A DNA stretch of 64,000 nt from Brevibacillus_H ginsengisoli (GCF_050113715.1 NZ_JBNJQR010000001.1:124001-188000), one strand, 5' to 3'. Positions 26,348 to 35,588 are shown, numbered from the stretch's first letter. The notes: generated by a model from the letters alone, not told the origin. A program made the numbers and translations.

Positions 26348-27153
26348 TGCATGACTTTGCACTCGTAATCTTCACTATTTTTTCACAGATAGCGATTGGT
26401 GCGCTTGTGACCTTATGGCTACTGGAGACGACAGGCAGAAAAATTTCCGCTTCTTCCGGCTTTTTCATCAGTTCCGCAGTAGCTGGTATCGCGATTGTCG
26501 GAGTGCTAGCCTCCTTATTTCACTTGGGGCATCCGTTTGAAGCCTATCGGGCGATTCGCAATCTTGGGGAATCCTGGCTAAGTCGTGAAGTTACTGTATA
26601 TGTACTGTTCATTTTGTTCAGTCTGGCGTATTGCTTTTATTGGAAAGCGGACCATCCAGCCAAACGAAAAACAGTGGGTGCCCTAGCCACTTTGTTCGGA
26701 GTAGGAACGATTTTTTCCTCTGCAATGATTTATACGATTCCAGCTATTCCAGCTTGGGACAACGGGTCAACCACACTCTCCTTTTTTCTGACGTCAGTGC
26801 TGTTGGGGCCTGTTTTGGTAGCGGTTGTCCTGCAATGGAGAAAAGAGCAGATGTTTAACTGTTCACGTATTACCTTAGCCACTACGAGTTTGTCCGCCGT
26901 ATTTCTAGGCGTTTACCTTACATTTCTGTTCTCTGGATTAGAAGAAGCTGAGCAAACTGGAGTTCAAATCGTAAACAGTGGCATGTTTTGGATTCGCGTT
27001 GCTTTATTAGGTGTAGTACTGGCCATGCTTTTCCCAGCTATCAAAGAGAATAAGAGCAATCGTACAGTTTACTATAGTCTTCTGTTTTTCTTACTGACGA
27101 TAAGTGAGCTACTAGGTAGAATCTTGTTCTATTCAACGGCGGTTCAATTATAG
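26347..27153 (+). CDS. DmsC-like membrane anchor subunit
   Basis: 268 residues with eight predicted membrane helices. It begins HDFALVIFTIFSQIAIGALVTLW and contains LASLFHLGHPFEAYRAIRNLGESWLSRE, the conserved DmsC segment with HLG next to the quinol pocket. It anchors the catalytic and Fe-S subunits and exchanges electrons with menaquinone. Directly coupled to the Fe-S gene (TAATG overlap). Confidence 0.88.
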   Translation: MHDFALVIFTIFSQIAIGALVTLWLLETTGRKISASSGFFISSAVAGIAIVGVLASLFHLGHPFEAYRAIRNLGESWLSREVTVYVLFILFSLAYCFYWKADHPAKRKTVGALATLFGVGTIFSSAMIYTIPAIPAWDNGSTTLSFFLTSVLLGPVLVAVVLQWRKEQMFNCSRITLATTSLSAVFLGVYLTFLFSGLEEAEQTGVQIVNSGMFWIRVALLGVVLAMLFPAIKENKSNRTVYYSLLFFLLTISELLGRILFYSTAVQL

Positions 27154-27183
27154 TCATATGTTCAAAGAAAGGAGGGTGCAACC

Positions 27184-28254
27184 TTGTTAAACTTGTTTAA
27201 ATTGTTTAATGCGTTTGAGCGACATGTGTCACCTGTAGAGATTCAAAAGGATGTTTGTACTCGACTAAAATCGACGGCCAGCACCTGTACGCTTTGTATG
27301 GACAACTGCCCTTCAAACAGTATCAGCATAACAGCCACAGAGATCCAGAAGACAAACTGCATGGAATGTGGAATCTGTGGAATTGTTTGTCCAACTAACG
27401 CATTTTCTTGGAAGCATCCCTCCTTTAAAAGAATGCTAGAGCAGGCAGAACTTCAATTTGTGGATGAAGGCCGAGTTTATATTTATTGTTCCAACCAGTT
27501 ATTTTCTGAGCCGGTAACAGGTGTAAAAGTGCCTTGTTTAGCAGCTATTCCTTGGGAAGTCTGGATGTCCATGTTGGTATCCTACCCTTCGCTTTCAATT
27601 TATTTGCCAGAGGGAAGTTGTCAAACCTGCGAGGTAACAACCGGGGAGCAGATCTGGAGCGAACAATTAGGTCGTGCGGAAGCCTTGTGTCAGAAGAAGG
27701 TGACTCGAAGCTTATCTATTGAGAAAACAAACAGGGACAATTCCTATGATAGTAGCCGTCGCCAGTTTCTTCAGCTTGCTTTTCATGAATTGAGAGAATC
27801 CGGTAAGGAGGTAATCAAAGAGTATCTTGGTGAGACACCGAATCAGAGACTAGCCGAGATACCAGAGATATCAGAGGAAATCCGGAAGAAAAAAGCGGAA
27901 TTTGTAGAAAAAATCCTGAAAGAATCACGATATTCCTATGTGGAAAGACGAAAGATCTTGATGCATCAACTTAAGCAGGATCAGGAACTTATGCAACGAA
28001 CGATCGTGAAGCTGCCAGTTATTAACGACTCATGTGATAGATGTGGAGCCTGTGCCATTCTCTGTCCGACACAAGCACTGCGTATGGTTGAATCGGAAAA
28101 TGGGGTAGGAAGAGAAATCAGATTGCAACCAGTAACATGTGTTGAATGCGGCTTGTGTGAAGAGGTCTGTTGGGAGAAGAATATTTCGCTTAAGGAACAC
28201 CCAGCCGATGTGTTGTTCCAGTCAGAAACTAGTTTGGCCTATATAAATTGCTAG
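27184..28254 (+). CDS. Dual 4Fe-4S cluster-binding protein, last gene of the operon
   Basis: 356 residues from TTG 27184 (AAAGGAGGGTG upstream). An N-terminal cluster pair (CTLCMDNCP and CMECGICGIVCP, residues ~32-65) and a C-terminal pair (CDRCGACAILCP and CVECGLCEEVCW, residues ~284-330) flank a middle part with further Cys (CSNQ, CQTCE) and a charged helical linker. Such proteins occur beside DMSO-reductase-type operons in Bacillota, but their role is not established; assembly or a side electron path is possible. Confidence 0.75.
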   Translation: MLNLFKLFNAFERHVSPVEIQKDVCTRLKSTASTCTLCMDNCPSNSISITATEIQKTNCMECGICGIVCPTNAFSWKHPSFKRMLEQAELQFVDEGRVYIYCSNQLFSEPVTGVKVPCLAAIPWEVWMSMLVSYPSLSIYLPEGSCQTCEVTTGEQIWSEQLGRAEALCQKKVTRSLSIEKTNRDNSYDSSRRQFLQLAFHELRESGKEVIKEYLGETPNQRLAEIPEISEEIRKKKAEFVEKILKESRYSYVERRKILMHQLKQDQELMQRTIVKLPVINDSCDRCGACAILCPTQALRMVESENGVGREIRLQPVTCVECGLCEEVCWEKNISLKEHPADVLFQSETSLAYINC

Positions 28255-28278
28255 AACTTGGAGGGTCTTATGCATAGA

Positions 28279-28318
28279 GGCACTTTTAAGTGGGGAGGCC
28301 ACTTAAAAGTGCCTTCTT
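28279..28318 (+). terminator. Terminator of the molybdoenzyme operon
   Basis: A perfect 15-bp stem (28279-28293 with 28299-28313) around loop GGAGG, followed by TTCTT. The weak T tract means termination may be partial. Confidence 0.75.
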
Positions 28319-28406
28319 ACCTGAAATCGACTTCTCGTTTAAGGTTAATCAAGGTTTGAAACATGAAATAAAAAACGCACCTTATTTGGGTGCGGAAAAA
28401 TCCAGA

Positions 28407-28835
28407 TTAGGTTCTCGTTCTTACAGCTAACCCACTAAAAGAAACTGGACCAACAATATCAGCTCGGGTACCTGCGGTTTGGTTTTCTGCGGTTACCGTG
28501 TAAACATGATTGCCGGGCCTTACATTGTGATCGATCGCCTGAAATGTGACCGCATAGTTTTGTTCAGAACCAGTTGATTCAATACCTTGTTTAGTATTGA
28601 AAACCTCTTTGCCGTCACGGAAGATTCTAAAACGGATTTGAGCGATACCGGTAACTCCACGGACCCCAACCGTTGCTACTAATTCAACTCGATTCGGTTG
28701 AGAATTCAAAACGGGGATTCTAATTCGAATGGTTGCTAGGTTAATCCTTCCTGGCGAACGTTTGATAATCACTGCTTTAGCTAAGTTAAAACGACGGCGT
28801 GGCTGAACGGCAGCTTTATCGAGAATACGTACCAA
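28407..28835 (-). CDS. Spore exosporium ExsC-like beta-sandwich protein
   Basis: 142 residues from TTG 28835 (AGAGGAGATG upstream). The chain is rich in beta strands: LATIRIRIPVLN, RVELVATVGVRGV, IRFRIFRDGKEVFNT, FQAIDHNV, HVYTVTAENQTAG, DIVGPVSFSGLAVR. From memory this resembles exosporium protein C of Bacillus, but I cannot confirm it here. It has no signal peptide, consistent with a spore-surface protein made in the mother cell. It stands alone, convergent with the molybdoenzyme operon. Confidence 0.55.
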   Translation of the reverse strand: MVRILDKAAVQPRRRFNLAKAVIIKRSPGRINLATIRIRIPVLNSQPNRVELVATVGVRGVTGIAQIRFRIFRDGKEVFNTKQGIESTGSEQNYAVTFQAIDHNVRPGNHVYTVTAENQTAGTRADIVGPVSFSGLAVRTRT

Positions 28836-28943
28836 AAAATCATCTCCTCTTGTTTGATAGTTTCAAAATATGTTGGACAAAAGGAGAGTGATTGGACAAA
28901 TATGCAACCTATAAAAATAAGGCAGATTGAAAAGAAAAACCAC

Positions 28944-29822
28944 TCAGCTGAATTTGGGTAATTCTTCTTTTAAACATTCACAAAACAAGTTTTTAGCCGA
29001 AGATATATACGCTTGATGCCTATGTTGCAAGAGGCCAATCGGAAAATACGGTTCTGTCATTTTGACCTCTAAAGTGACGAAATCAGACGTTAGAGGCAAG
29101 GAAGAAGGGATGACTCCGACAGACGGGATTTTTTGCACAAAGGGTGGTATGGAAGAAATCTGGCTGACAGAGTAACAAAACGGCTTAGCAGCATGGCGGG
29201 ATATTTCTTTTTCCAAACGCATTTGGTACAAACAGGTTTTTCCGCCTACGATCAGCGGGTACTCAAACAGTTCCTCCAGTGTAAGAGAAGCTTTTTTTGC
29301 TAATGGATGCTGCTTAGATACGATAAAAGAAATCTCCTCGCTGTATAGGTGCTCAAAGTGTAAGGAAGATAGATTGTACGGTTCCCCGCAAATGGCGAAG
29401 TCAAGCGAGTTATCCAGTAATGCGCGGGAGAGAGAGTCCGTATTCCCAACAATAAAATTGCAGGTAACATTTGGCTTGAATTCTCGGAATTTGTGAAGAA
29501 CAGACGGGAGTACAGTGGCTGTCAACGTTTCGATCACCCCAATATTGAGTGTACCAATCTCTTCTTTTTGCAAGGATTTGGCTTGCTCTAAGACATAATT
29601 CCAATGCTGAATGAGTTTATCGACTTCCTGTGCATATATTTTTCCAGATGCGGTTAACTCCGCGTCCCAGCCCCTTTTAAATAGCTTGATGCCTAACTCC
29701 TTTTCCAGTCTCTGCACTTGATTGGTGACAGTAGACTGCGCGTAATTCAGCTTAGCAGCCGCCTTGGAGAACGTGCCCTCTTGAATGATGGTGCGAAAGG
29801 TAGTGAGTTCTTTTAAATCCAT
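28944..29822 (-). CDS. LysR-family transcriptional regulator
   Basis: 292 residues from ATG 29822, chosen because GGAG lies 9 bases upstream; another in-frame ATG is 15 bases earlier. Helix-turn-helix at about 1-60 (LTTFRTIIQEGTFSKAAAKLNYAQSTVTNQVQRLE, in pieces), then a periplasmic-binding-like effector domain. It is divergent from a tautomerase and carboxymuconolactone-decarboxylase-like pair, the usual arrangement for a regulator of aromatic or related catabolism. Inducer unknown. Confidence 0.88.
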   Translation of the reverse strand: MDLKELTTFRTIIQEGTFSKAAAKLNYAQSTVTNQVQRLEKELGIKLFKRGWDAELTASGKIYAQEVDKLIQHWNYVLEQAKSLQKEEIGTLNIGVIETLTATVLPSVLHKFREFKPNVTCNFIVGNTDSLSRALLDNSLDFAICGEPYNLSSLHFEHLYSEEISFIVSKQHPLAKKASLTLEELFEYPLIVGGKTCLYQMRLEKEISRHAAKPFCYSVSQISSIPPFVQKIPSVGVIPSSLPLTSDFVTLEVKMTEPYFPIGLLQHRHQAYISSAKNLFCECLKEELPKFS

Positions 29823-29931
29823 GCCGCTCAACTCCATCTAAAAAAATGAAAAATATTATGATTTTATTCAATTATACAGATGAAGATGAAGGGTGTAAAA
29901 TTAAGCTATGAAACGGAAGGGGTGATACCAG

Positions 29932-30318
29932 ATGCCATTCATGCGAGTGAGTTACATGGAAAATCAATACACCGAGAGGGATTTGCCAATCATAAGTCAA
30001 TGTATCATGAGTGCGTTGATAGAACAGTTCAACATCCCGGAAAAAGACTTTTTCCAGGTCTTTCACGCCCATAAACCGAGCGAATTTTATTACAACCCCG
30101 ATTATTTGAATATTGCGAGAACGGATCGGTTGCTTTATATCCAAATCACCTGTGGATCAGACAGAAGCAGAGATCAAAAAAGTAAGCTCTATAAAAGCTT
30201 GGCTACGCTCTTGTCCACAGAGTGCGGCATCAGGGAAGAAGATGTGTTTATTGTTCTGGTTGAAACGGAAGCGGAAGATTGGTCATTTGGAAACGGAGTC
30301 GCGCAAATGATTGGATAA
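29932..30318 (+). CDS. Tautomerase-superfamily protein
   Basis: 128 residues, start MPFMRV, giving the catalytic N-terminal Pro once Met is removed. Segments DLPIISQCIMSALIEQFNIPEKDFFQVF and LLYIQITCGSDRSRDQKSKLYKSLA fit the single-fused tautomerase group (PF14552-like), twice the length of 4-oxalocrotonate tautomerase. Ribosome site GAAGGGGTGATACCAG. It probably isomerises or hydrates an unsaturated keto acid. It overlaps the frame of the next gene, and the divergent LysR gene likely controls it. Confidence 0.82.
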   Translation: MPFMRVSYMENQYTERDLPIISQCIMSALIEQFNIPEKDFFQVFHAHKPSEFYYNPDYLNIARTDRLLYIQITCGSDRSRDQKSKLYKSLATLLSTECGIREEDVFIVLVETEAEDWSFGNGVAQMIG

Positions 30319-30358
30319 GCAGTTTGTGAGAGAGAAAATAGAGAAAGTAGGAATGACG

Positions 30359-30682
30359 ATGAAACATAAACCGATTCAATCGACTGTTCGTGAAATCATT
30401 GGGGATCTTGCGCCAGCTTTTGTCGGGTATACGGAAGAAGTTCTGTTCGGTGATGTATGGAGGAGAGAAGAACTTTCGCTACGGGAGCGGAGTCTCATTA
30501 CGGTAGCCGCCCTGATCGCGAGTGAACATTCAAGTCAACTCCCTTATCATCTCAAGCTAGCCAAGGAAAATGGCCTAACGGAAGAAGAGTTGATCGAAGT
30601 GATGACTCATCTCGCTTTTTATGTGGGCTGGCCTCGTGCGGGATCGGCAATCTTACTTGCCAAAGAGGTTTTTAAGAACTGA
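30359..30682 (+). CDS. Carboxymuconolactone-decarboxylase family protein
   Basis: About 107 residues from ATG 30359 (AGGA 6 bases upstream). The frame is open from a TTG at 30311 overlapping the tautomerase stop, so a longer form is possible. Core FVGYTEEVLFGDVWRREELSLRERSLITVAAL then HLKLAKENGLTEEELIEVMTHLAFYVGWP. There is no AhpD-type CxxC pair, so a peroxidase function is unlikely and the lactone/oxidoacid decarboxylase branch is preferred. It is co-transcribed with the tautomerase. Confidence 0.82.
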   Translation: MKHKPIQSTVREIIGDLAPAFVGYTEEVLFGDVWRREELSLRERSLITVAALIASEHSSQLPYHLKLAKENGLTEEELIEVMTHLAFYVGWPRAGSAILLAKEVFKN

Positions 30683-30718
30683 CTCCTATCGGGAGTGTAA
30701 CTTTTTACTTATTCAATA

Positions 30719-30761
30719 AACGAATCGCTCAGGTAACGTGTGATTACCTGAGCGATTCGTT
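30719..30761. terminator. Bidirectional terminator with a perfect 18-bp stem
   Basis: AACGAATCGCTCAGGTAA (30719-30736) pairs with 30744-30761 around a 7-base loop. It lies between convergent genes. Confidence 0.85.
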
Positions 30762-30771
30762 AGCCTGCTAT

Positions 30772-31299
30772 TCATTTCGTCACAGTTACGGTTACGTTAA
30801 GTTCTTCCTCACCATACTTAGCGGTAATGACTGTCGTTCCTTTTGCTTTTCCTGTAATGACACCTTTTTTTACAGTTGCAATACTTTTGTCCTCAGACGA
30901 CCAGCTTGCCTTTGCCGTGATATCCTCCTCAAATCCATTCGGATAATGGGCAGTTAGCACCAGCTTGGAGGTTTTCTTCACCTTCAGTTCCACTTCGGAG
31001 AGATGCAAAGTGTCACCGGAGTACACGTTAGTTCCAGATAAGGTTGCCCATCTCGCGTCTGCCGGAATTTGAGAGGTATTGGAGACGGTATGTACCTGTC
31101 CATCTTTACTGAAGATATAGGTAACTGCTGTTTTACTGTTATTAAAAACACCAAAATAATGTAATACCTTTCCAGAAACGGTTCCAGCATGAACGACATG
31201 ATTGCCAGTACCAACGAACATTCCCATAAGCAGCGTGAAAATAAAGGACAAATGCAATATGACCTTTTTTCTGGTTTTTTCAGGTATCTCTAACCTCAT
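30772..31299 (-). CDS. Secreted single Big_2-domain protein
   Basis: 175 residues. Signal peptide or membrane anchor over residues 12-38 (KKVILHLSFIFTLLMGMFVG), a short middle domain (residues 40-105), and a C-terminal Ig-like Big_2 domain (LVLTAHYPNGFEEDITAKASW, KSIATVKKGVITGKAKGTTVI). It is exported, probably to the cell or spore surface, and binding partners are unknown. Related in sequence pattern to the decayed fragment at 3877-4150. Confidence 0.75.
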   Translation of the reverse strand: MRLEIPEKTRKKVILHLSFIFTLLMGMFVGTGNHVVHAGTVSGKVLHYFGVFNNSKTAVTYIFSKDGQVHTVSNTSQIPADARWATLSGTNVYSGDTLHLSEVELKVKKTSKLVLTAHYPNGFEEDITAKASWSSEDKSIATVKKGVITGKAKGTTVITAKYGEEELNVTVTVTK

Positions 31300-31421
31300 T
31301 CCACGAATTCCTCCCTTTACTTGCTATATTCGCTCGATTCTATGAGCGTCTTCTATTTTTATCTGGTACAGAATAGCAATTTGCTTAGAAATTGTACCCT
31401 CCCAAAAGGATAGGTTATAGG

Positions 31422-31455
31422 AAAAAGGGAAGGTCCCGGATTGAGACTTTCCCTT
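31422..31455 (-). terminator. Terminator of the glycosyltransferase/deacetylase cluster
   Basis: Reading leftward, AAGGGAAAG pairs with the CTTCCCTTTTT segment across AGTCTCAATCCGGGAC-like loop. It ends the minus-strand cluster 31464-35514. Confidence 0.65.
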
Positions 31456-31463
31456 GTCATGAA

Positions 31464-32198
31464 TTAGCCTTTTTGAGTGGCATAACTTTGGTAGTGGGAG
31501 CCGCGTACTGCTATCAGTTTACTCTGTGAGATTAATTTGCGATCACTGATTTTCCATGTATGACTGCCTTTGTGAGCACGACGCCGGATCACGAAATGAA
31601 AGCAGTCTGTTGAATAAATCCTGTAGCGTTTGCGCCTGCAGCGTCTTAGAAAATCAACTGTCTCCCCAAGTGAAATCGGATTAAACCGGACCTTGTTGAA
31701 AATCTTTTTGCTACACAGCAACGTGGCACCCAAAATTTGATTTACAAATCTGTTCTGGGCTTTAGGATGACGCAGGATCAGCTTGGTGCTGGATTCCAGG
31801 TAGATTAGACAGGCTCTTTTTCCAACAATATTGGCTTTGGATTTCTTAAGTGCACACATCATGGTGTGCAAGTAAAAGGGTGAGTAATAATCGTCATCAT
31901 CGAATCTGGCAATATACGGATGATTTGCTTTACTGATCGCATAGTTCAGACAGTATCCGAGTGATCTTTTTTCGGGGAGTTGATAAATGAAGATGTCCTT
32001 GCGGTGTTTGAATCTTCTGATATAATTGTCAAGCTTCATCGAGTTTTTGTTCAGAATGACAATCAGCTCTTTGGTCTTATACTGTTGCCGGTTATAATTC
32101 GCTAGTAGTCGGTTGAAATGCTGTGGACGATTCGTACAGGTAATGACTGTTACGGCATCAGATGGAAAGGTCAACTTTGATTTGTCTGTTACTTTCAT
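31464..32198 (-). CDS. Family 2 glycosyltransferase
   Basis: 244 residues. GT-A fold: VTVITCTNRPQHFNRLLANY, ELIVILNKNS, LGYCLNYAISKANHPYIARFDDDDYY. The DDDD stretch supplies the DxD-type metal and nucleotide-sugar site. Basic overall (many Arg/Lys), like its cluster neighbours. The first codons overlap the end of the upstream deacetylase gene by 4 bases. It transfers an activated sugar to a glycan or protein, probably on the spore surface given the CgeB-like partners; the sugar is unknown. Confidence 0.85.
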   Translation of the reverse strand: MKVTDKSKLTFPSDAVTVITCTNRPQHFNRLLANYNRQQYKTKELIVILNKNSMKLDNYIRRFKHRKDIFIYQLPEKRSLGYCLNYAISKANHPYIARFDDDDYYSPFYLHTMMCALKKSKANIVGKRACLIYLESSTKLILRHPKAQNRFVNQILGATLLCSKKIFNKVRFNPISLGETVDFLRRCRRKRYRIYSTDCFHFVIRRRAHKGSHTWKISDRKLISQSKLIAVRGSHYQSYATQKG

Positions 32199-32839
32199 CG
32201 GCTCGATCCTGATTTTCGACGGCGTTTCTGTTCACGCAGCAGTTCGGTTACCGTTACAAAGCGGTAGCCTTTTTGACGTAGTTTTCTTACAATGATCGCT
32301 ACAGCTTTCAAGCTTTGGAACCACGGATCACATGCATGCAGCAAAATAATGGAACCGGTTCGTGTTCGAGGCACAACACGCTCCACGATTTTGTTGATAT
32401 CTGTCTGCTTCCAATCCAGAGAATCCACATCCCAGTGTACAATCGTCTGATTCATGGACTTCAGCTTATGAACGACACGCTGATTCATGTCACCGCCTGG
32501 TGGACGAAACATATTGGTGTTGACGCCTGTGGTTTGACGAATAATTCTCTTTGCCGTTTTGACTTCTTTTTCAATCCAGGAATCCGTATGTTTCCTGTAA
32601 TCCTTATGCTGATGCCCGTGTGAAGCAATCTCGTAACCGTTTTGGCGAATCCGCTTGGCGAGGCCGGGATTTAAGCCAGCCCATATGCCTGTAATGAAGA
32701 ATGTGGCTTTCCTTACACCGATCCTTCGAAGGACGGACAGCATTCGTGGAGGTACTTGATGACCGTAAGCAATATCAAAGGTCAAAGCAATCACCTTTTG
32801 ATTCGTTGAAACGCGTTGGAGAATCCGGCCAGTACTCAT
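32195..32839 (-). CDS. PdaB-like polysaccharide deacetylase (NodB fold)
   Basis: About 214 residues from ATG 32839 (AAGGAGG 12 bases upstream); a TTG at 32878 overlapping the previous stop would add 13 residues. Motif 1 reads TFDIAYG rather than TFDDG, the form found in sporulation deacetylases of the PdaB type, followed by SHGHQH and RPPGGD. The second metal Asp of motif 1 is therefore missing, so activity is uncertain. No signal peptide, unlike secreted chitin deacetylases. Sits between a CgeB-like transferase and the GT2 gene. Confidence 0.82.
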   Translation of the reverse strand: MSTGRILQRVSTNQKVIALTFDIAYGHQVPPRMLSVLRRIGVRKATFFITGIWAGLNPGLAKRIRQNGYEIASHGHQHKDYRKHTDSWIEKEVKTAKRIIRQTTGVNTNMFRPPGGDMNQRVVHKLKSMNQTIVHWDVDSLDWKQTDINKIVERVVPRTRTGSIILLHACDPWFQSLKAVAIIVRKLRQKGYRFVTVTELLREQKRRRKSGSSR

Positions 32840-32874
32840 CTTTGGTGTATTCCTCCTTGATAGAGGGTGTATAT

Positions 32875-33852
32875 TCAAAGGATTTTATGTTTTTTTAGCT
32901 GTTGAATCATATATTGGGCGCGTCGTTTATAGTTATGCTTCTGAACAGTGAGCATGCCTTGTTTGCGGATGCGTTCACGATCCTTGGGATGCTTCATGTA
33001 GTAGCTGACAAGCTTACGCGTCTGTTGCGCGGAGCTGGAGACAACGAGATCCCTTCCCGGCTTGAACAAACGCCGGACTTCTGGTGTATCACTGGTAATC
33101 AGGAAGCCGCCTGAAGCGAGAATTTCATAGGTCCTTTGAGTTACCTGGGTTAGTTGGTTCTGAGGACCCAGTACAATTTTGGCTGAATTATATACTTTGT
33201 GGGCGTTTGAATAAGGCAAATAGCCATGGATCCAGTTGCGCGGAATTTTGGCTCCAAGAATAGGCGCCATTTTAGCCCAGTGTCTGCCCCAAAAATCAAT
33301 CCGGATTCTGTCTTGTACCAAGGGACGAATGAGATGATGAAGGGATTTGCGCCGGAAGTGTTTGGGGTATTTCTTCAATATGCGGGAGTATCCGTTGGCC
33401 ACTACTGCGATATTACTGCGCAGACGTTTGACGCTTTTTCCAGCCCGGTGAACTTTGCGGTGATAGCCAAAATCCATATGGGTAGCCTTAATCCCCATTT
33501 TCTTGTAATTGTTGACCATAGAGCGGCAGATGGTAAAAACAAAGTCAGGTTTGACCGTACGGACATAGGGGCGAGAGAAGGATTCGTGATGTGTGGGATC
33601 TTCCGTAGCCCAATAAATAAAAGGGATGCCGGATGAAGTGATAAATCTTCTCACCCATAACTGTTTATATCGTCTATGTTCGATCGTCCAGCCCATGCTG
33701 ATGATCAGATCAGGTTTGAACTGCTTAAGAAGACGGGGAAGTTTCTGAGGGGTCAGGGGTCCGGAGATTTTCACGGTATGTCCTGCGTCCCGAAACCCAT
33801 TGGGAAGCCCGTGAATCCACATCGGATGGCTTTCTAAGAACAATACTTTCAT
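32875..33852 (-). CDS. CgeB-like spore glycosyltransferase
   Basis: 325 residues. N-terminal half VLFLESHPMWIHGLPNGFRDAGH, FKPDLIISMGW and YWATEDPTHHESF; C-terminal half ILGPQNQLTQVTQRTYEILASGGFLITSDTPEVRRLF, the glycosyl_transferase 1-type nucleotide-sugar site of CgeB proteins (PF13524). In Bacillus subtilis, cge genes act late in the mother cell and shape spore-crust glycan. ATG 33852 has GGAGGGTGAATA upstream. It overlaps by one base the deacetylase gene before it. Its paralogue at 34517-35514 is frameshifted. Confidence 0.83.
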   Translation of the reverse strand: MKVLFLESHPMWIHGLPNGFRDAGHTVKISGPLTPQKLPRLLKQFKPDLIISMGWTIEHRRYKQLWVRRFITSSGIPFIYWATEDPTHHESFSRPYVRTVKPDFVFTICRSMVNNYKKMGIKATHMDFGYHRKVHRAGKSVKRLRSNIAVVANGYSRILKKYPKHFRRKSLHHLIRPLVQDRIRIDFWGRHWAKMAPILGAKIPRNWIHGYLPYSNAHKVYNSAKIVLGPQNQLTQVTQRTYEILASGGFLITSDTPEVRRLFKPGRDLVVSSSAQQTRKLVSYYMKHPKDRERIRKQGMLTVQKHNYKRRAQYMIQQLKKHKIL

Positions 33853-34520
33853 TATTCACCCTCCGCAATTTGGTAATTGTAAGAGCGCCTTGTGAGCACA
33901 TCAAAGCGAAAACCTTGACTTTTTAACCTGCGGATAATGACAGGCAACGCAACCACGGATACGTCAGAATAATCATGAAACAGGATAATACATTTGGGTT
34001 GAAGACTGCTCTCGGAAAGGACTTTCTGTACAACTTGCCGTGGAGTAGGGGGGGGAGTATAGGAATCATGCGAATCAATTGTCCAGTCACAATATCGGTA
34101 TTTCCTTGACTGAAGCGCAGCTTTAATGGATAGCATGGTCTTTTTACCGCCTTGGGAGTAGCCCATACGGGTATTAGAACCACCGGGGAAGCGGAATAGA
34201 CGAGGTTTAAAGCCAATCATACTGTGAAGAAAGCGTTCCATTCGATAAAAGTCGGCGAAAAAAGCTTTCTTATTCCTATAAATTTTGGAGTAGTTATGAG
34301 AATACGAGTGGTTCCCGATAGTGTGACCGTGCCTAAATATTTTCTTGTACATCCGGATACCGTAGGGACTCTGATTCGCAACCACAAAAAAAGTGCCTTT
34401 GATCCGATGCTGTTTCAATATCGCTAATATTTTATTCGTGTTCTTGGAAGGCCCATCATCAAATGTTAAGTAGGCTACCTTGTCTGTAGCTTTTTTTGCT
34501 TTATGTGAAGAAGCTTTCAC
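33852..34520 (-). CDS. Polysaccharide deacetylase (NodB fold)
   Basis: 222 residues from GTG 34520 (GGGGTGG upstream). Motif 1 TFDDGPS with both Asp (21 and 22), motif 2 GNHSYSH, motif 3 RFPGGS. This member keeps the full metal site and is probably active, removing N-acetyl groups from an amino-sugar polymer. Without a signal peptide it would act inside the cell, perhaps the mother cell. It overlaps both neighbours by 1-4 bases, so the whole block is one transcript. Confidence 0.87.
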   Translation of the reverse strand: MKASSHKAKKATDKVAYLTFDDGPSKNTNKILAILKQHRIKGTFFVVANQSPYGIRMYKKIFRHGHTIGNHSYSHNYSKIYRNKKAFFADFYRMERFLHSMIGFKPRLFRFPGGSNTRMGYSQGGKKTMLSIKAALQSRKYRYCDWTIDSHDSYTPPPTPRQVVQKVLSESSLQPKCIILFHDYSDVSVVALPVIIRRLKSQGFRFDVLTRRSYNYQIAEGE

Positions 34521-35514
34521 TTGATCAATCCACCCCTTCTTAAAGTGGATAGCATGAACCTTGCGCGAGAGGTGTAAGTATGTCTGGCGATGGCTCGGCG
34601 TCCGTTTCTCCTGATTTTCTCCCTTTCGTTCGGATGATTCAAATAGTAACGAACTTTTCTTAAAGTCTTTGCCGGACTGGAACTGACCACCAAATCACGT
34701 CCTGGCTTCAATAACGCTCGGACTGCCGGGGTGTCACAAGTCAGGAAAAAGCCGCCTGAACCAAGCGTTTCGAAGGTTCTTTGCGTCACCGAGTCGGTAT
34801 AATTTTGCAATCCCAAAATAATTTTGGCCGAGCTAAACACTTTATTGGCATCCTTGTAGGGAAGATGCCCTTTGATTGACCTTTTGGGAATCGAGCATCC
34901 AAGATAGGGCCTCATTTTCTCCCAATTCCGGCCGTAAAAGTCGATTTTGTAACCGTTTTTTAACAGTGGACGCACCAAAATGCGAATCGACTGATTGCGG
35001 TAATGCTTTGGATATTTTCGCAGTACATCCGGGTAGGCATTGGCAACAACGGCAAGATCCGCTTGATATTTCTTTTGCACTTTGGTTCGGTGGTGGACTT
35101 TGGGATGAAACGCAAAATCCAGGTGAGCAGCTGGATAGCCCATCTTGCGGAATCGTTTGGCTGTTTTGGCTGAAGTGGTAAAGGTGTAATCCGGTTTCAT
35201 ACGCTTCAGAAGCGGAAGGGTGAAGACCTTGGTAAAGTTCGGATCTTCTGTTGACCAATAGACAAGTGGAATCTTGTATTGGGTAGCCAATCTTCTCATT
35301 AAGCGTTGCTTAGGGACGGAATGATCAGGCCAGGCCCCCAGCCTACGGAAACAAGCAGATCTGGTTTAAAGGACGACAACAAACGGGTAAGAGCTCGTTT
35401 ATCCACAGGTCCCGACATCCGTACCCGGTGTCCGAGATCTCTTAAACCTGCTGGCAAACCGATTGACCAAAGCTGCCCGCGTTCCAAAAACAATATTTTC
35501 ACTAGAACCACCAT
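34517..35514 (-). pseudogene. CgeB-like glycosyltransferase with a frameshift
   Basis: The N-terminal part (VKILFLERGQLWSIGLPAGLRDLGH, FKPDLLVSVGWGP) ends at a TAA near 35299. The rest (PKQRLMRRLATQYKIPLVYWSTEDPNFTK onward to 34517) is in another frame. The break lies at a run of five C on the plus strand (35335-35339). Adding one base there gives a continuous chain that aligns with the paralogue 32875-33852 through GW...RRY/PKQLxxRR...P.VYWxTEDP. The intact product would be about 330 residues. It is either a real mutation or a homopolymer sequencing error. Start is ATG 35514 or GTG 35502. Confidence 0.8.
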
Positions 35515-35588
35515 CCTGTTATCACAATGGCAGATGCATAAGCAGATTTTTTGGGGTTGACATATACATGTGGGAAAGGAGGCATTCG

